A stretch of DNA of 36,645 nucleotides from Actinomycetes bacterium. GTDB lineage: Bacteria; Actinomycetota; Actinomycetes; Actinomycetales; Microbacteriaceae. The stretch lies in the NCBI GenBank assembly GCA_023450335.1, contig JAEXHA010000046.1, positions 1 through 36,645 of the forward strand, written 5' to 3'. A model generated the notes under the pieces. That model did not search any database. It was not told the origin of the DNA and saw only the letters and a program-made list of their open reading frames with translations. Position numbers and translations under genes: made by a program. Below are positions 16,041 through 25,192 of this stretch, piece by piece (position 1 is the stretch's first letter; every line of letters begins with the position of its first letter).

Positions 16041-17185
16041 GCGGGAGCCCCGGGCCCGGGTTCTCGCAGGACGTCGATGACGCGGTCCTGTTCGGCCACG
16101 GTGAGCGAGTGATACAGCGGCAGGATGAGGGTGTTGTCGGTGATGCGCTCGGTCGCCGGCAGCGATCCTTCGACGGCGAGGTCACGATACGGCGGCTGGC
16201 GATGGGCCGCCATGATGCCCCGGCGCGCCGAGATGTCGGCGCCGGCGAGCGCCTCGAGCAGCCCGTCGCGACTCACCGGGTAGCGCCCGTCGACTTCGAC
16301 CCAGAACGACTGCACGTTACCCGTGCCGTACTCGGGGTCCGCGACCGGACGCAGGCCGTCGATCTCACGGATCGCGGCGCGATACCGCGCGGCGATCTCG
16401 CGGCGGCGGCGGACGATCTCGGGCAGGCGCCCGAGCTGCACGAGTCCCATGGCCGCCTGCATATCGGTCATGCGGAAGTTGTAGCCGACCTCGGCGTATT
16501 CCTCGGCCGGCGGCAGAACCGATCCGTGCCGGTCGGCCGCCGAGACCGTCATCCCGTGTTCGCGCAGCCTGCGCGCGCGCTTGGCCCAGTCCCCACGCGT
16601 CGTGGTGAGCATGCCGCCTTCGCCGGTCGTGAGGAGCTTGCGCGGGTGGAAGGACCACGCCGCGATCGTGGCGCCGGCACCGACCGGCCGCCCTTTGTAG
16701 GTGGAACCGGCGCCGCACGCCGCGTCTTCGATCACGACGATGCCGTAGGTGTCGGTGACGCTGCGCACGTCGTCGATGTCGACCGGCACGCCGCCCTGGT
16801 CGACGGCGATCACGGCCTTGGTCGACGAGGTGATGACCAGCCGGACCGTCTCGCCCGTGATGTTCCCGGTGATCGGGTCGACGTCGGCGAACACCGGCCG
16901 GGCCCCCACATATCGCACGGCGTTGGTGGTGGCGACGAACGACAGCGAGGGTACGACGACATCGTCGCCCGGGCCCACGCCCGCCACGATGAGCGCGAGG
17001 TGCAGAGCGGTCGTGCAGCTCGACGTCGCCACGGCGTACGGCACCTGCATGGCCGCCGCGAACTCCTTCTCGAACTGCGCGACGCGCGGCCCCTGGGCGA
17101 CCCATCCGCTGGCGATCACCTCGACGACTGCCTCGGCCTCTTCACGGCCGAGCCAGGGGACCATCACGTTGATGCGTTCGCTCAC
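16037..17185 (-). CDS. DegT/DnrJ/EryC1 aminotransferase (perosamine/PglE-like)
   Basis: A 382-residue PLP aminotransferase distinct from the one at 14,272. It has VPWLGREEAEAVVEVIASGW (start typical of PglE/Per/ArnB-type enzymes), SSCTTALHLAL, VVVPSLSFVATTNAV, VIEDAACGAGS and SFHPRKLLTTGEGGML with Lys183 as the PLP lysine. The GTG start at 17,185 overlaps the epimerase stop (GTGA), as at the other junctions. The next ATG (VMVPWLG) would trim seven residues. A 4-keto nucleotide sugar is the expected substrate, but no 4,6-dehydratase is clearly present in the window, so the substrate's source is open. Confidence 0.88.
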   Translation of the reverse strand: MSERINVMVPWLGREEAEAVVEVIASGWVAQGPRVAQFEKEFAAAMQVPYAVATSSCTTALHLALIVAGVGPGDDVVVPSLSFVATTNAVRYVGARPVFADVDPITGNITGETVRLVITSSTKAVIAVDQGGVPVDIDDVRSVTDTYGIVVIEDAACGAGSTYKGRPVGAGATIAAWSFHPRKLLTTGEGGMLTTTRGDWAKRARRLREHGMTVSAADRHGSVLPPAEEYAEVGYNFRMTDMQAAMGLVQLGRLPEIVRRRREIAARYRAAIREIDGLRPVADPEYGTGNVQSFWVEVDGRYPVSRDGLLEALAGADISARRGIMAAHRQPPYRDLAVEGSLPATERITDNTLILPLYHSLTVAEQDRVIDVLREPGPGAPA

Positions 17186-18180
17186 GCGGTCACCGCCATC
17201 CGGCCGGTCGCGATCTCCTCGCGCAGTGGCCGCCACCACTCGACGAGCTGACGCAGTCCCTCTTCCAGTCCGATGGTCGCCTCGAAGCCGAGGTCGCGTC
17301 GCGCGGCCGAGGTGTCGGCCAGGCGGCGGACGACGCCGTTGACCGCCCGCTCGGGGCCGTGCTCGACGCCGAGGTCCTCGGCATCCATCACCCGCAGCAG
17401 CGCCTCGGCCAACTCGAGAAGGCTGGTCTCGGTGCCGCTGGCGATGTTGTAGGTGCCCTCGACGATGTCGCTGCGCGCCGCCAGCACGTTGGCCCGCGCG
17501 ATGTCGGGCACGCAGACGAAGTCCATCGTCTGCTGCCCGTCGCCGAAGATGAGCGGCGGCTTGCCGTCGGCGATGCGCTCCATCCAGCGCACGAGCACCT
17601 CGGTGTAGAGACCGTGCACGTCCATGCGCGGGCCGTACACGTTGAAGTAGCGCAGGAGCACGTAATCGAGACCCTCCATCGCGCGGAAGCTGCGCACCAG
17701 ACCCTCGTTGAACGTCTTCGCGGCGCCGTACAGGGTGTCGTTGTTCTCGTGGTGGTGGCGTTCGTCGGTCGGGAAGACCTCGGCCATCCCGTAGACCGAT
17801 GCGCTGGAGGCCGCGATGAGCTTGCGCACCTTGTGCCGGGCGGCGGCCTCGACGACGTTGAACGTGCCGTCGACGAGGACCTCGAGCGCCAGCCGCGGTT
17901 CCTCCGCGCACTGGGTGATGCGGATCGCGGCCTGGTGGAAGACGACATCGGCGCCGGCGACCAGGTCGTCGACCAGCCGGGCGTCGCGGATGTCACCCTC
18001 GACCAGCGTCGCACGGCCCGTCGCGAGCGCGTCGTCGAGGTTGGCGAGGCGGCCGCGGACGAGGTTGTCCAGGACGATCACGCGGTCGGCACCGGCGTCG
18101 AGGAGCTGATCGACCAGGGTCGACCCGATGGTCCCCGCCCCGCCGGTCACCAGGACGCGGGCGCCTTCGAGCTGTGTCAC
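17182..18180 (-). CDS. NAD-dependent epimerase/dehydratase (extended SDR)
   Basis: A 332-residue nucleotide-sugar SDR. GGAGTIG (13-19) binds NAD, SSASVYG supplies the catalytic serine region, and YGAAK (Tyr151, Lys155) is the active site. RYFNVYGPR and DFVCVPDIARAN are the standard substrate-domain motifs of UDP-glucose 4-epimerase-like enzymes. It lacks an obvious dehydratase-type TDEVYG (it has TDERHHH), so C4 epimerisation is preferred over 4,6-dehydration, with moderate confidence. The GTG start at 18,180 overlaps the oxidoreductase stop as GTGA, and its own stop overlaps the DegT start. Confidence 0.87.
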   Translation of the reverse strand: MTQLEGARVLVTGGAGTIGSTLVDQLLDAGADRVIVLDNLVRGRLANLDDALATGRATLVEGDIRDARLVDDLVAGADVVFHQAAIRITQCAEEPRLALEVLVDGTFNVVEAAARHKVRKLIAASSASVYGMAEVFPTDERHHHENNDTLYGAAKTFNEGLVRSFRAMEGLDYVLLRYFNVYGPRMDVHGLYTEVLVRWMERIADGKPPLIFGDGQQTMDFVCVPDIARANVLAARSDIVEGTYNIASGTETSLLELAEALLRVMDAEDLGVEHGPERAVNGVVRRLADTSAARRDLGFEATIGLEEGLRQLVEWWRPLREEIATGRMAVTA

Positions 18181-19244
18181 GCGGCGGCCCTCCGAGGCTG
18201 GATGTCGAGCTGCAGCGGCGCGGGTGCGCCGCCGGCGCCGAGGCTCCGACGCGCCGCGTCGAGCACGGACAGCACCCGCAGACCGGACGCACCGTCGGTG
18301 CGTGACGGGCGGCCCTCCCGGATGGCCGCGGCGAATTCGCCGACGACGCCGCCGAGGGCTTCGCGTTCGGGCAGTGCCGGCGCCCAGGTGTCGCCGAGGC
18401 GATAGGAGATGTTCGCGTCGCGGGTGTCGGCGGTGGTCGCCTTCGAGACGCTGTCGATGTCGACGCCCCGGTCGTAGACGCTGATGCGCTGCTGCGGGTT
18501 GAGGTCGTCCCACACGAGGGTGCGGCGGGTGCCCCCGATGACCATCTGGCGGATCTTGGTGGGGCTGAGCCAGTTGACGTGCACGTGCGCCATGGCCCCG
18601 CATTCCAGCGGCATGGCGAGGTAGCCGACGCACGCCTTGCCCGTCCGCAGCGGGTCGGAGCCGTGCGCGGACACGGATGCCGCGGCGAGACCGCCTGGGA
18701 GCACGAAGTCCATGATCGACAGGTCGTGCGGGGCGAGGTCCCAGAACACGTCGACGTCGGGCTGGATGAGCCCCAGGTTGATGCGCACACTGTCGACGAA
18801 CAGGATGTCGCCCAGCGCCCCCTCGGCCACCAGCTCACGGATCTTGAGCACGGCGGGCGTGTAGCAGTAGGTGTGGTCGGCCATGAGCACCAGGCCCCGC
18901 TCCTGCGCACGCTCGACCATCTCCTGCCCCCGCACCTGCTCATCGGCGAGGGGCTTTTCGACCATGACGTGCTTGCCGGCTTCGAGGGCCGCCATCACGA
19001 TCGGGTGGTGGGTGCGCGCCGGAGTCGCGATCGCGATGGCGTCGACGCCCGGGTCGGCCAGCACCTCGTCAAGGCTCGAGGTGACGGACACGCCGCCCAC
19101 CCCGTCGGCCACGCGGCGGGCGCGATCGACGTCGAGGTCGCAGATGCCTGCGAGCTCCCAGTCTTCGCTTGCGCGGAAGTTGCGTGCGAGGTTGGGTCCC
19201 CAGTACCCGGCCCCCACGACGACTGCTTTCATTCTGTTTGCCAT
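18177..19244 (-). CDS. Gfo/Idh/MocA oxidoreductase, WlbA/WbpB-like
   Basis: A 355-residue NAD-dependent sugar oxidoreductase. VVVGAGYWGPNLARNFRAS has the Rossmann GxGxxG in the form typical of WlbA/WbpB 3-dehydrogenases. ATPARTHHPIVMAALEAGKH and VEKPLA (Lys97) form the catalytic EKP region, and DLAPHDLSIMDFVL follows. In the WbpB-E-D pathway this enzyme oxidises C3 of UDP-N-acetylglucosaminuronate before transamination. The matching aminotransferase and acetyltransferase are present at 14,272 and 25,246, but the 6-dehydrogenase (WbpA) is not. I chose the ATG at 19,244 because GGGGAG precedes it by 4 bases. MKAVVVG at 19,232 is the alternative; the ATG at 19,262 has no site. Confidence 0.88.
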   Translation of the reverse strand: MANRMKAVVVGAGYWGPNLARNFRASEDWELAGICDLDVDRARRVADGVGGVSVTSSLDEVLADPGVDAIAIATPARTHHPIVMAALEAGKHVMVEKPLADEQVRGQEMVERAQERGLVLMADHTYCYTPAVLKIRELVAEGALGDILFVDSVRINLGLIQPDVDVFWDLAPHDLSIMDFVLPGGLAAASVSAHGSDPLRTGKACVGYLAMPLECGAMAHVHVNWLSPTKIRQMVIGGTRRTLVWDDLNPQQRISVYDRGVDIDSVSKATTADTRDANISYRLGDTWAPALPEREALGGVVGEFAAAIREGRPSRTDGASGLRVLSVLDAARRSLGAGGAPAPLQLDIQPRRAAA

Positions 19245-19295
19245 GCCTCTCCCCAGTTGCATGTGGCCGCTACCGGCCTGTTTGATACATCGCGG

Positions 19296-22200
19296 TCATT
19301 CGACCGGCACGAACGTGACGTCCACCCAGTAGTTGTGTGTCGACAGGTCGCTCGGGAATCCCCGCGAATAGGTGTAGGCGCTGCCCTGCGCCGGAATCGT
19401 GAAGATCCCGCTCACCTTCTCGGTCGCCAGTGTGTTCAGGTCCACGGCGTACCTCCCTGTCGTGCTGTAGAGCCCGACGCGGTATTCGACGCCCGGTTCC
19501 AAGGCGACCGGTGTGTCGAACACGGCCTCCTGCCAGCCGTCGGCGGTCTCGTTCTCGAACGACACCTCCGCGAGCAGCTCACCGGTCGCGTCCCACAGAT
19601 AGCCGGTGTGGCTGCCGGTGTTCGCGGCCCCCTTGTAGAAGCGCACGCCGGTGGCGTCGCCGGCGATGCCGACCTCGAATCGGGTGGCCACCTGCACGCC
19701 GTCGGGGTCGTTCCACCAGGCGTTCTGCGGCGTGGCGTCACCGAAGATCGTCGTCACGTCGATCACCGGTGGCTCGTCCGCGGTGGTGAAGGTCCATGTC
19801 GCGTCGGCGATCTCGACCCCGGATGCCGTCGCAGTGACCTGGTAGGTGGTCGTCCACGCGAACGGTTCGGCCGCGGTGAACGTCACCGTGCGGGTCGCCG
19901 CGTCGTACGCGATGGTGCCCGGCACCGCACCGGCCGGGCCGGTCACGGTGAGCGCGGCATCGTCGACAGCGGTGGCGAAGGTCGCGGTGACCACCGCGGT
20001 CGGGGACACGTCACTCTCCCCCGCCGCGGGCGCGGTCGCATCGAGCGCGACGGTCACGGCGGGCTCGGGCTGCGGCGTCGGCGTCGGCTCGGGCGTGGGT
20101 GTCGGCGTCGGTGTCGGTTCCGGCGAAGGCGTGGGCGTCGGTGTCGGTGTCGGTTCCGGCGAAGGCGTGGGCGTCGGTGTCGGCTCCGGCGAAGGTGTCG
20201 GCTCGGGCGTCGGCGTCGGCGAAGGCGTGGGCGTCGGCTCAGGCGTCGGCGTCGGCTCCGGCGTCGGTGACGGTTCAGGGCTGGGCTCCGACGGCGTCAC
20301 CGCCGTGGCCAGAGGATCGAACGCGATCTCCGCGTCGACGAAGTAGGAGGTCGACCCCCACGACGAGTCCGGATAGCCGCCGTCCGCCCCGTAGAAGTAC
20401 CGTCCGTTGTCACCCGCCGGCGCCGTGATGTTCCCCGACACCAGGGGCTCGGAGAAGAACCCGCTCGTGTAGGCGTACCGTCCGGTCGACGAGAAGTACG
20501 ACACCGTGTACGTCACGCCGGGTTCGACGGCGACCGGCTCGTCGAGTTCGGCCTGCTGCCAGCCGGACGCGGTCTCCTGGGTGAACGGCACCTGCGCCAG
20601 CACCTCGCCGTTCGGGCCCCACAGGGTGCCGCGGTGGCTGCCGGTGTTGGCCGGGCCCTTGTAGAAGCGGATCGCCGTGACCTCGCCGGGTTGGCTGACG
20701 GTGAAACGGGTTCCCACCTCCACCGGGTCGCTGTCGGGCACCGACTCGACCTGCGGCAGCAGGTCACCGAAGAGCGTCTGCTTGCCGTCCGATGTCGTGA
20801 ACTCCCACCTGTCGAGGGTGGCGCCCTCGACCCGGATCGTCACGGTGTACATCGTGTCCAGCGCCAGTGCGGCGTCGGGGACGAACGACAGGGTGCGGGT
20901 GCTGCTGGTGAAGGTGGACTCGCCGGCGACGGCACCGTCGGGTCCGGCCACCGTCATGGTGATGGTCCGGTCTCCGATGTCGCCGTCGACGACCGCGGAC
21001 ACGGTCGGGGTGAGCGACACACCGTCCGCGTCACGGGCAGGGGCGTGCTCCGACACCGCGAGCGGCGCGCCCGCAGCGGCCACGAACTCCACGTCGACGA
21101 AGTAGTTCGCCGAGTTCCACGAGTCGGTCGGCATGACGCCGCCGGATCCGTAGCGGAAGCGGCCGTTGTCACCGCTCAACGCCGTCAGCGGGCCGCTCGT
21201 GACCGGCGCGGTCAGCGCCTGGGCCGTGTACGAGTAGTTCCCCTGCGGAGCCAGGTACGACACGGTGTACACGACACCGGGCGTCAGCGCGACCGGGGTG
21301 CTGAGCACCGCGCGCTGCCATCCCGACGCGGTCTCGTTCGTGAACGTGACCTGGGCCAGCAGCTGACCGTTCGGCCCCCACAGGCTGCCCACATGCGTGC
21401 CGATGTTGCCCGCTGCCTTGTGGAACCGGATGGCGCGGACTTCGCCGGCCACCGATGTCGTGAACGCCAGGCCCAGCTCGACCGATGACGTGTCCGGATC
21501 GCTCGACGTCGGCACGGCCGTGGCGAACAGGCTCACGGGCGCGTCCGGATCGAGGGTGTGGAACGCCCAGGTGAACGACGCCGCAGCGCCGCCGGCGACC
21601 CCGACGACGTCGGCCAGGGTCACGTCGATCTGCGACGCGTCCGGAAGACCCGAGGTCGGCGTGAACGTCGCGGTGGTACCGGCGGCATCCAAGGTCCACG
21701 TGCCGGCCACCGGTGCGCCGGAGCTGCTCACCGTGCCGGTGAACCCGTCCTCAACCGGGGTGTTGAACGTGGCCGAGATCGTGGCGTCGGCGGCGACGTC
21801 CTCCGCTCCCGGAGCGGGGGTGCGCGAGACGATCGTGGGCGCGGCGGCACTGGTCTCGACGATGACGTCGACCCCGTAGCCGGTGGTGGACGGCTCGTTC
21901 GGGAAGGCGCCCGAGTAGCTGTACACCGAACCGTTGGCGGCGACCGACAGCGGCCCGCGCGAGTAGGCGTCGGCGAACAGGCCGGGTGTGACCGCGTAAC
22001 CGCCGGTCGGCGCCGTGTAGGCGGCCACGTAGGTCACCCCGGGCACGAGCGTCACGGGGGTGTCGAGCGTCGCGACGTTCCAGCCGATGCCGGCGTCGCC
22101 GGAGAACGTGGCGTCCGACAGCCGAACCCCGTCGGCGGACCACAGCGCGGCCGTGTGCGCACCACCGTTCTGCGGGCCCTTGTAGAACCGGATCCCGGTG

Positions 22201-25034
22201 ATCGTTCCCGGCAGCGCGCTGGAGAACCGCACCCCGAGCGTCACCGCGTCCGGGTCCGCCGCGGACGCGACATCCGGCGTCCAGCTCTCCATGAACAGCG
22301 AGCAGGGGCAGACACCTTCCGGGCGTTCCTCGGCCCGCGTCGTGAAGGTCCACGCGGCCGACTCCTCGAGCTCCACGCCGGCGGTGTCGGTGGCCGTGGG
22401 CGTCACGGTGTAGGTCGTGGTGTGCGCCAGCGGCGCATCGGTCACGTAGCGCACCGTGTTGGCCTGGGCGTCGTAGATCGCCGAGCCCGGCACGGTCTGG
22501 CCGCCGGCATCCGTCAGCGTCATCGACACCGACTCAGGGTCGGCCGGGCGGGTGAAGGTGGCCGAGATCGTCGTCGCCGGATCCACGCTCGTCGATCCCG
22601 CTTTCGGGGTGCGGCTCAGGATCCGCAGCGGCGAGGTGTCGGACTTCGTGAACAGCACGTCGACGTAGTAGTTCGACTCGTGCCAGGTCTGGGCGGGGAA
22701 CCGCCCGGCGATCCCGAAGACACCGGCGGCGTCCTCGCCCAGCGCGGACGAGACGGTGATCGGCGACGAGGGCCGCGCGTGATAGGGCCAGTACTCCGCC
22801 TTCATCGCGTACCCGCCGTTGGGCGCGGTGTACGAGACCGTGTAGGTCTGGCCGGCGATCACTTCGATGGGCACGGTGAACTGCGCGGTCTGCCATCCGC
22901 TCGCCGTCTCGCCGGTGAACTCGACCGAACCCAGCCGGGTGCCGTCAGGACCCCACAGCGACCCGGTGTGCGTGCCGGTGTTCGCGGCGCCCTTGAAGAA
23001 GCGCACGCCCGCGACGAAGCCGTCGACATCGGGCGTGAACCGCAGCCCGAGCTCCACAGCCTGGTCGTCGTCGGCGGATGCCAGCACCGGTTCGGCGTCG
23101 CCGAACGCGGAGTAGGGTCCGGTCACGGTCACCGTCCGGCTCACACCGGCGGTGGCGAAGTTGGCGCTGTCGTCGATGGCGCGCGCCTTGATCTCCACCT
23201 CGCCCGACCCCTGCTGGATGCCGGTGTAGCTCCAGTTCGTGGTGCCGGTGGCCGGATGCCACGTCTGCCCGCCGTTGAGCGAGACCTCCACGCCCGCGAC
23301 GACCCCGCCGACATCGGCGGCCGTGCCCGTCACCGTGACGGTGCTGCCGTTGGGGATGGTGCTCCCCGCGGTCGGGCTGGTGATCGTCGTGGTCGGAGCG
23401 GTGGTGTCGGTGCTCTGGGTGGCCGGCACGAGTCCGGGCATGAGGGTGGTGGCGTACGCGCCCATGTCGGCCAGGAGGTTCACCTGCGCCTGCTGCATGC
23501 GCGGGTCGGCGGGGGCACCGTTGCCGTCGTGCTCCTGGTCGAGTCCCCAAGCCCATTGGATGCTGCCGGCCGAGAAGACGAGGGCGCCGCTCGCGGCGCG
23601 GTACAGGGTCAGGTGGTGCTTGGTGGTGCCGGGCACCACGACGTTGCCGTAGTCGGTCAGGTACTCGGGCGTCGGGCCGACGGTGGTGGACAGCCGGATG
23701 AGCCCGGCGGGGCGGAAGCCGTTGTCGATGTCCTCGTTGGACTCGTAGCCGATCGTGTGCGGCGCGAGTTCGACGGACGTGCCGGGTGCCAGCGCGTCCA
23801 GACCGGTGTTGCGCCACAGCCTCGTCTTGCCCTCGGCGTCGTTGACGGTGACGGCCAGGTCGTCGTAGTTGGCGACGTACATCGTGCCGGTCAGCGCGTT
23901 CTCGGGCAGATGCCCGCCGGCGGCCGCGTCCGCGAACCGCGGGTCACGCCACGTCCCGGTCCACTCGCTCGACGGGTCGATCTTGCTGTTGGCCCACGTC
24001 TCCTTGTACGAGGTGAGCGTGCGGTACGGCGTCGCAGACGGATCCGCCGAGGGCTCGTAGCGCGTGCGCCAGTACACCTCGTTGCCGGAGAGGAACTGCA
24101 GGTTCACCCCGGCGTCGCGCGCCGCTTCGACGTTCGCCCGCTGCTGGCCTGACCAGTACTCGTCGTGGCCGACGGACAGGTACACCTTGTGGTTGAGCAG
24201 CTCGCCGCCGAACCGGTCGGCGTCGATGCCGGAGATGTAGCTGACGTCGTAGCCGTTGCGCTCGAGGAACCGTACGGTGGCGTACTCCGAGCTGAAGTAG
24301 AAGTCGCGCCCCTGCTCCCACTGCCGGGTGACGAATGGGCGGTTGTAGCTGAGCTTGAAGGCGCGGCCGTTGCCGCCGCCCTGGTAGAAGCTCGAGCCGC
24401 CGTAGGTGTTGTAGGCCTGCCAGGTGGTGTCCGAGGTCTGGAAGACGATGTCGGAGGTGTTTCCGTCATTGCGGACGATGAAGATGATGTGGCTCTGACC
24501 ACCGTTGTCGGAGCGGCGCAGGGACGCGAGGTACACACCCGACACGGCCGTCTCCGGCACATCCCACGAGGCCGAGACGTGCCACGTGCCGCAATCGTAG
24601 AGCTCGGTGATCTCGTCCGAGATGCACTCGGGCTGGCCGCCGGGCGGGTTCGGCAGCGGCGTGACCGAGTCGATGAACCGCGCACCGAGGCCCTGGTACC
24701 AGCCGGTCCGGTAGATGTCGATGGTGTACTCGCTGGCATCCGTGTCGATCTTGAAGTCGATCGTGGAACCGGCGTTCACCGAGATGTCGGTCGCGAATCC
24801 CTGGATGGTGGGGTCGCCCGCGCCTTCGATGTCCCAGATGTACGGGTCGGTGCCGGGCTGCTGGTTCTCGCAGGCGATCGCGTTGACATCGGGACCGCAG
24901 GGGCTCGCCGCTTCAACCCGTTGCGGCCCCCCGACCGCGACGAGCAGAGCAGCGAGCACAGCCACAGCAGCACCCAGAGCGAGTGCCCGCGACCGCATCG
25001 ACGACAATGCGCCGAATCCCCAACGTGTCCCCAT
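19296..25034 (-). CDS. Giant secreted multidomain protein (DMF-amidase-like + DUF4082 repeats)
   Basis: A 1912-residue exported protein. Residues 1-42 are a signal peptide (basic start, ALALGAAVAVLAALLVAV core, VEA cleavage). About residues 45-540 resemble the large-subunit domain of N,N-dimethylformamidase (VGHDEYWSGQQRANVEAA, SGNEVYWRTRYEP, ADMGAYA), followed by a TTITSPTAGSTIPNGSTVTV Ig-like domain. Five DUF4082-type units, each with the VELGLRF...FYKGxxNTGxHxGxLW pattern, lie at about 639-795, 904-1062, 1164-1317, 1415-1569 and 1760-1912. SbsA-type Ig-like (Big_5) domains separate most of them, and a Pro-Thr-Glu spacer lies at about 1582-1659. No LPXTG or PEP-CTERM anchor is present. The ATG at 25,034 has GGGGA 6 bases upstream; the ATG at 25,040 is nearly as possible. 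It leads the polysaccharide gene train, so a glycan-binding or glycan-processing role is inferred, not shown. Confidence 0.85.
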   Translation of the reverse strand: MGTRWGFGALSSMRSRALALGAAVAVLAALLVAVGGPQRVEAASPCGPDVNAIACENQQPGTDPYIWDIEGAGDPTIQGFATDISVNAGSTIDFKIDTDASEYTIDIYRTGWYQGLGARFIDSVTPLPNPPGGQPECISDEITELYDCGTWHVSASWDVPETAVSGVYLASLRRSDNGGQSHIIFIVRNDGNTSDIVFQTSDTTWQAYNTYGGSSFYQGGGNGRAFKLSYNRPFVTRQWEQGRDFYFSSEYATVRFLERNGYDVSYISGIDADRFGGELLNHKVYLSVGHDEYWSGQQRANVEAARDAGVNLQFLSGNEVYWRTRYEPSADPSATPYRTLTSYKETWANSKIDPSSEWTGTWRDPRFADAAAGGHLPENALTGTMYVANYDDLAVTVNDAEGKTRLWRNTGLDALAPGTSVELAPHTIGYESNEDIDNGFRPAGLIRLSTTVGPTPEYLTDYGNVVVPGTTKHHLTLYRAASGALVFSAGSIQWAWGLDQEHDGNGAPADPRMQQAQVNLLADMGAYATTLMPGLVPATQSTDTTAPTTTITSPTAGSTIPNGSTVTVTGTAADVGGVVAGVEVSLNGGQTWHPATGTTNWSYTGIQQGSGEVEIKARAIDDSANFATAGVSRTVTVTGPYSAFGDAEPVLASADDDQAVELGLRFTPDVDGFVAGVRFFKGAANTGTHTGSLWGPDGTRLGSVEFTGETASGWQTAQFTVPIEVIAGQTYTVSYTAPNGGYAMKAEYWPYHARPSSPITVSSALGEDAAGVFGIAGRFPAQTWHESNYYVDVLFTKSDTSPLRILSRTPKAGSTSVDPATTISATFTRPADPESVSMTLTDAGGQTVPGSAIYDAQANTVRYVTDAPLAHTTTYTVTPTATDTAGVELEESAAWTFTTRAEERPEGVCPCSLFMESWTPDVASAADPDAVTLGVRFSSALPGTITGIRFYKGPQNGGAHTAALWSADGVRLSDATFSGDAGIGWNVATLDTPVTLVPGVTYVAAYTAPTGGYAVTPGLFADAYSRGPLSVAANGSVYSYSGAFPNEPSTTGYGVDVIVETSAAAPTIVSRTPAPGAEDVAADATISATFNTPVEDGFTGTVSSSGAPVAGTWTLDAAGTTATFTPTSGLPDASQIDVTLADVVGVAGGAAASFTWAFHTLDPDAPVSLFATAVPTSSDPDTSSVELGLAFTTSVAGEVRAIRFHKAAGNIGTHVGSLWGPNGQLLAQVTFTNETASGWQRAVLSTPVALTPGVVYTVSYLAPQGNYSYTAQALTAPVTSGPLTALSGDNGRFRYGSGGVMPTDSWNSANYFVDVEFVAAAGAPLAVSEHAPARDADGVSLTPTVSAVVDGDIGDRTITMTVAGPDGAVAGESTFTSSTRTLSFVPDAALALDTMYTVTIRVEGATLDRWEFTTSDGKQTLFGDLLPQVESVPDSDPVEVGTRFTVSQPGEVTAIRFYKGPANTGSHRGTLWGPNGEVLAQVPFTQETASGWQQAELDEPVAVEPGVTYTVSYFSSTGRYAYTSGFFSEPLVSGNITAPAGDNGRYFYGADGGYPDSSWGSTSYFVDAEIAFDPLATAVTPSEPSPEPSPTPEPTPTPEPTPTPSPTPTPEPTPSPEPTPTPTPSPEPTPTPTPTPSPEPTPTPTPTPEPTPTPQPEPAVTVALDATAPAAGESDVSPTAVVTATFATAVDDAALTVTGPAGAVPGTIAYDAATRTVTFTAAEPFAWTTTYQVTATASGVEIADATWTFTTADEPPVIDVTTIFGDATPQNAWWNDPDGVQVATRFEVGIAGDATGVRFYKGAANTGSHTGYLWDATGELLAEVSFENETADGWQEAVFDTPVALEPGVEYRVGLYSTTGRYAVDLNTLATEKVSGIFTIPAQGSAYTYSRGFPSDLSTHNYWVDVTFVPVE
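20060..20290 (-). repeat. Coding minisatellite (Pro-Thr-Glu spacer)
   Basis: Short-period repeats of GTCGGC/GTCGGT and TCCGGCGAAGGC units (plus-strand view) encode a P-T-P-E/P-S-P spacer in the giant secreted protein, between its fourth DUF4082 unit and the last Ig-like domain. The units are multiples of three bases, so slippage would change spacer length without shifting the frame. Confidence 0.8.
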
Positions 25035-25053
25035 ATTCATTCCCCAAGTCACC

Positions 25054-25076
25054 CGTCTCGTGAATAACTCGAGACG
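25054..25076 (-). promoter_or_regulatory. Leader hairpin just upstream of the giant gene's RBS
   Basis: A perfect 7-bp inverted repeat, CGTCTCG and CGAGACG, with a 9-base AT-rich loop. In the minus-strand transcript it ends 8 bases before the GGGGA ribosome-binding site of the gene starting at 25,034. It could influence translation or mRNA stability; a protein operator is equally possible. Confidence 0.45.
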
Positions 25077-25156
25077 AGCCATAAGCCGGTCGTGTCGTCG
25101 CATGTGCGGCGATGCGTGCCTCCCAACGGCACGCGTGACCGGACTCCCCGTTCGGC

Positions 25157-25186
25157 AGTGTAGCCAGACAATCCGGTCGGGCACAA
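25157..25186 (-). promoter_or_regulatory. Candidate sigma-70-type promoter of the EPS gene train
   Basis: On the minus strand TTGTGC (25,186-25,181) and TACACT (25,162-25,157) are separated by 18 bases. Transcription would begin near 25,150 and leave a leader of about 115 bases before the giant secreted-protein gene. It is the best promoter-like pair in the divergent 211-bp spacer. Confidence 0.45.
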
Positions 25187-25192
25187 TACTGT

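Noticed and set aside
17182..18180. 4,6-dehydratase feeding the second aminotransferase
   Set aside because: The extended SDR lacks the dehydratase-type TDE.YG and Asp/Glu active-site pattern I would expect; epimerase is the safer call.
20060..20290. CRISPR-like regular repeats
   Set aside because: Repeats are short, contiguous, without unique spacers, and are in frame within a coding region.
25041..25184. Longer start for the giant secreted protein
   Set aside because: The extension would place ~50 non-signal residues before a clear signal peptide and overlaps the putative promoter and leader hairpin.
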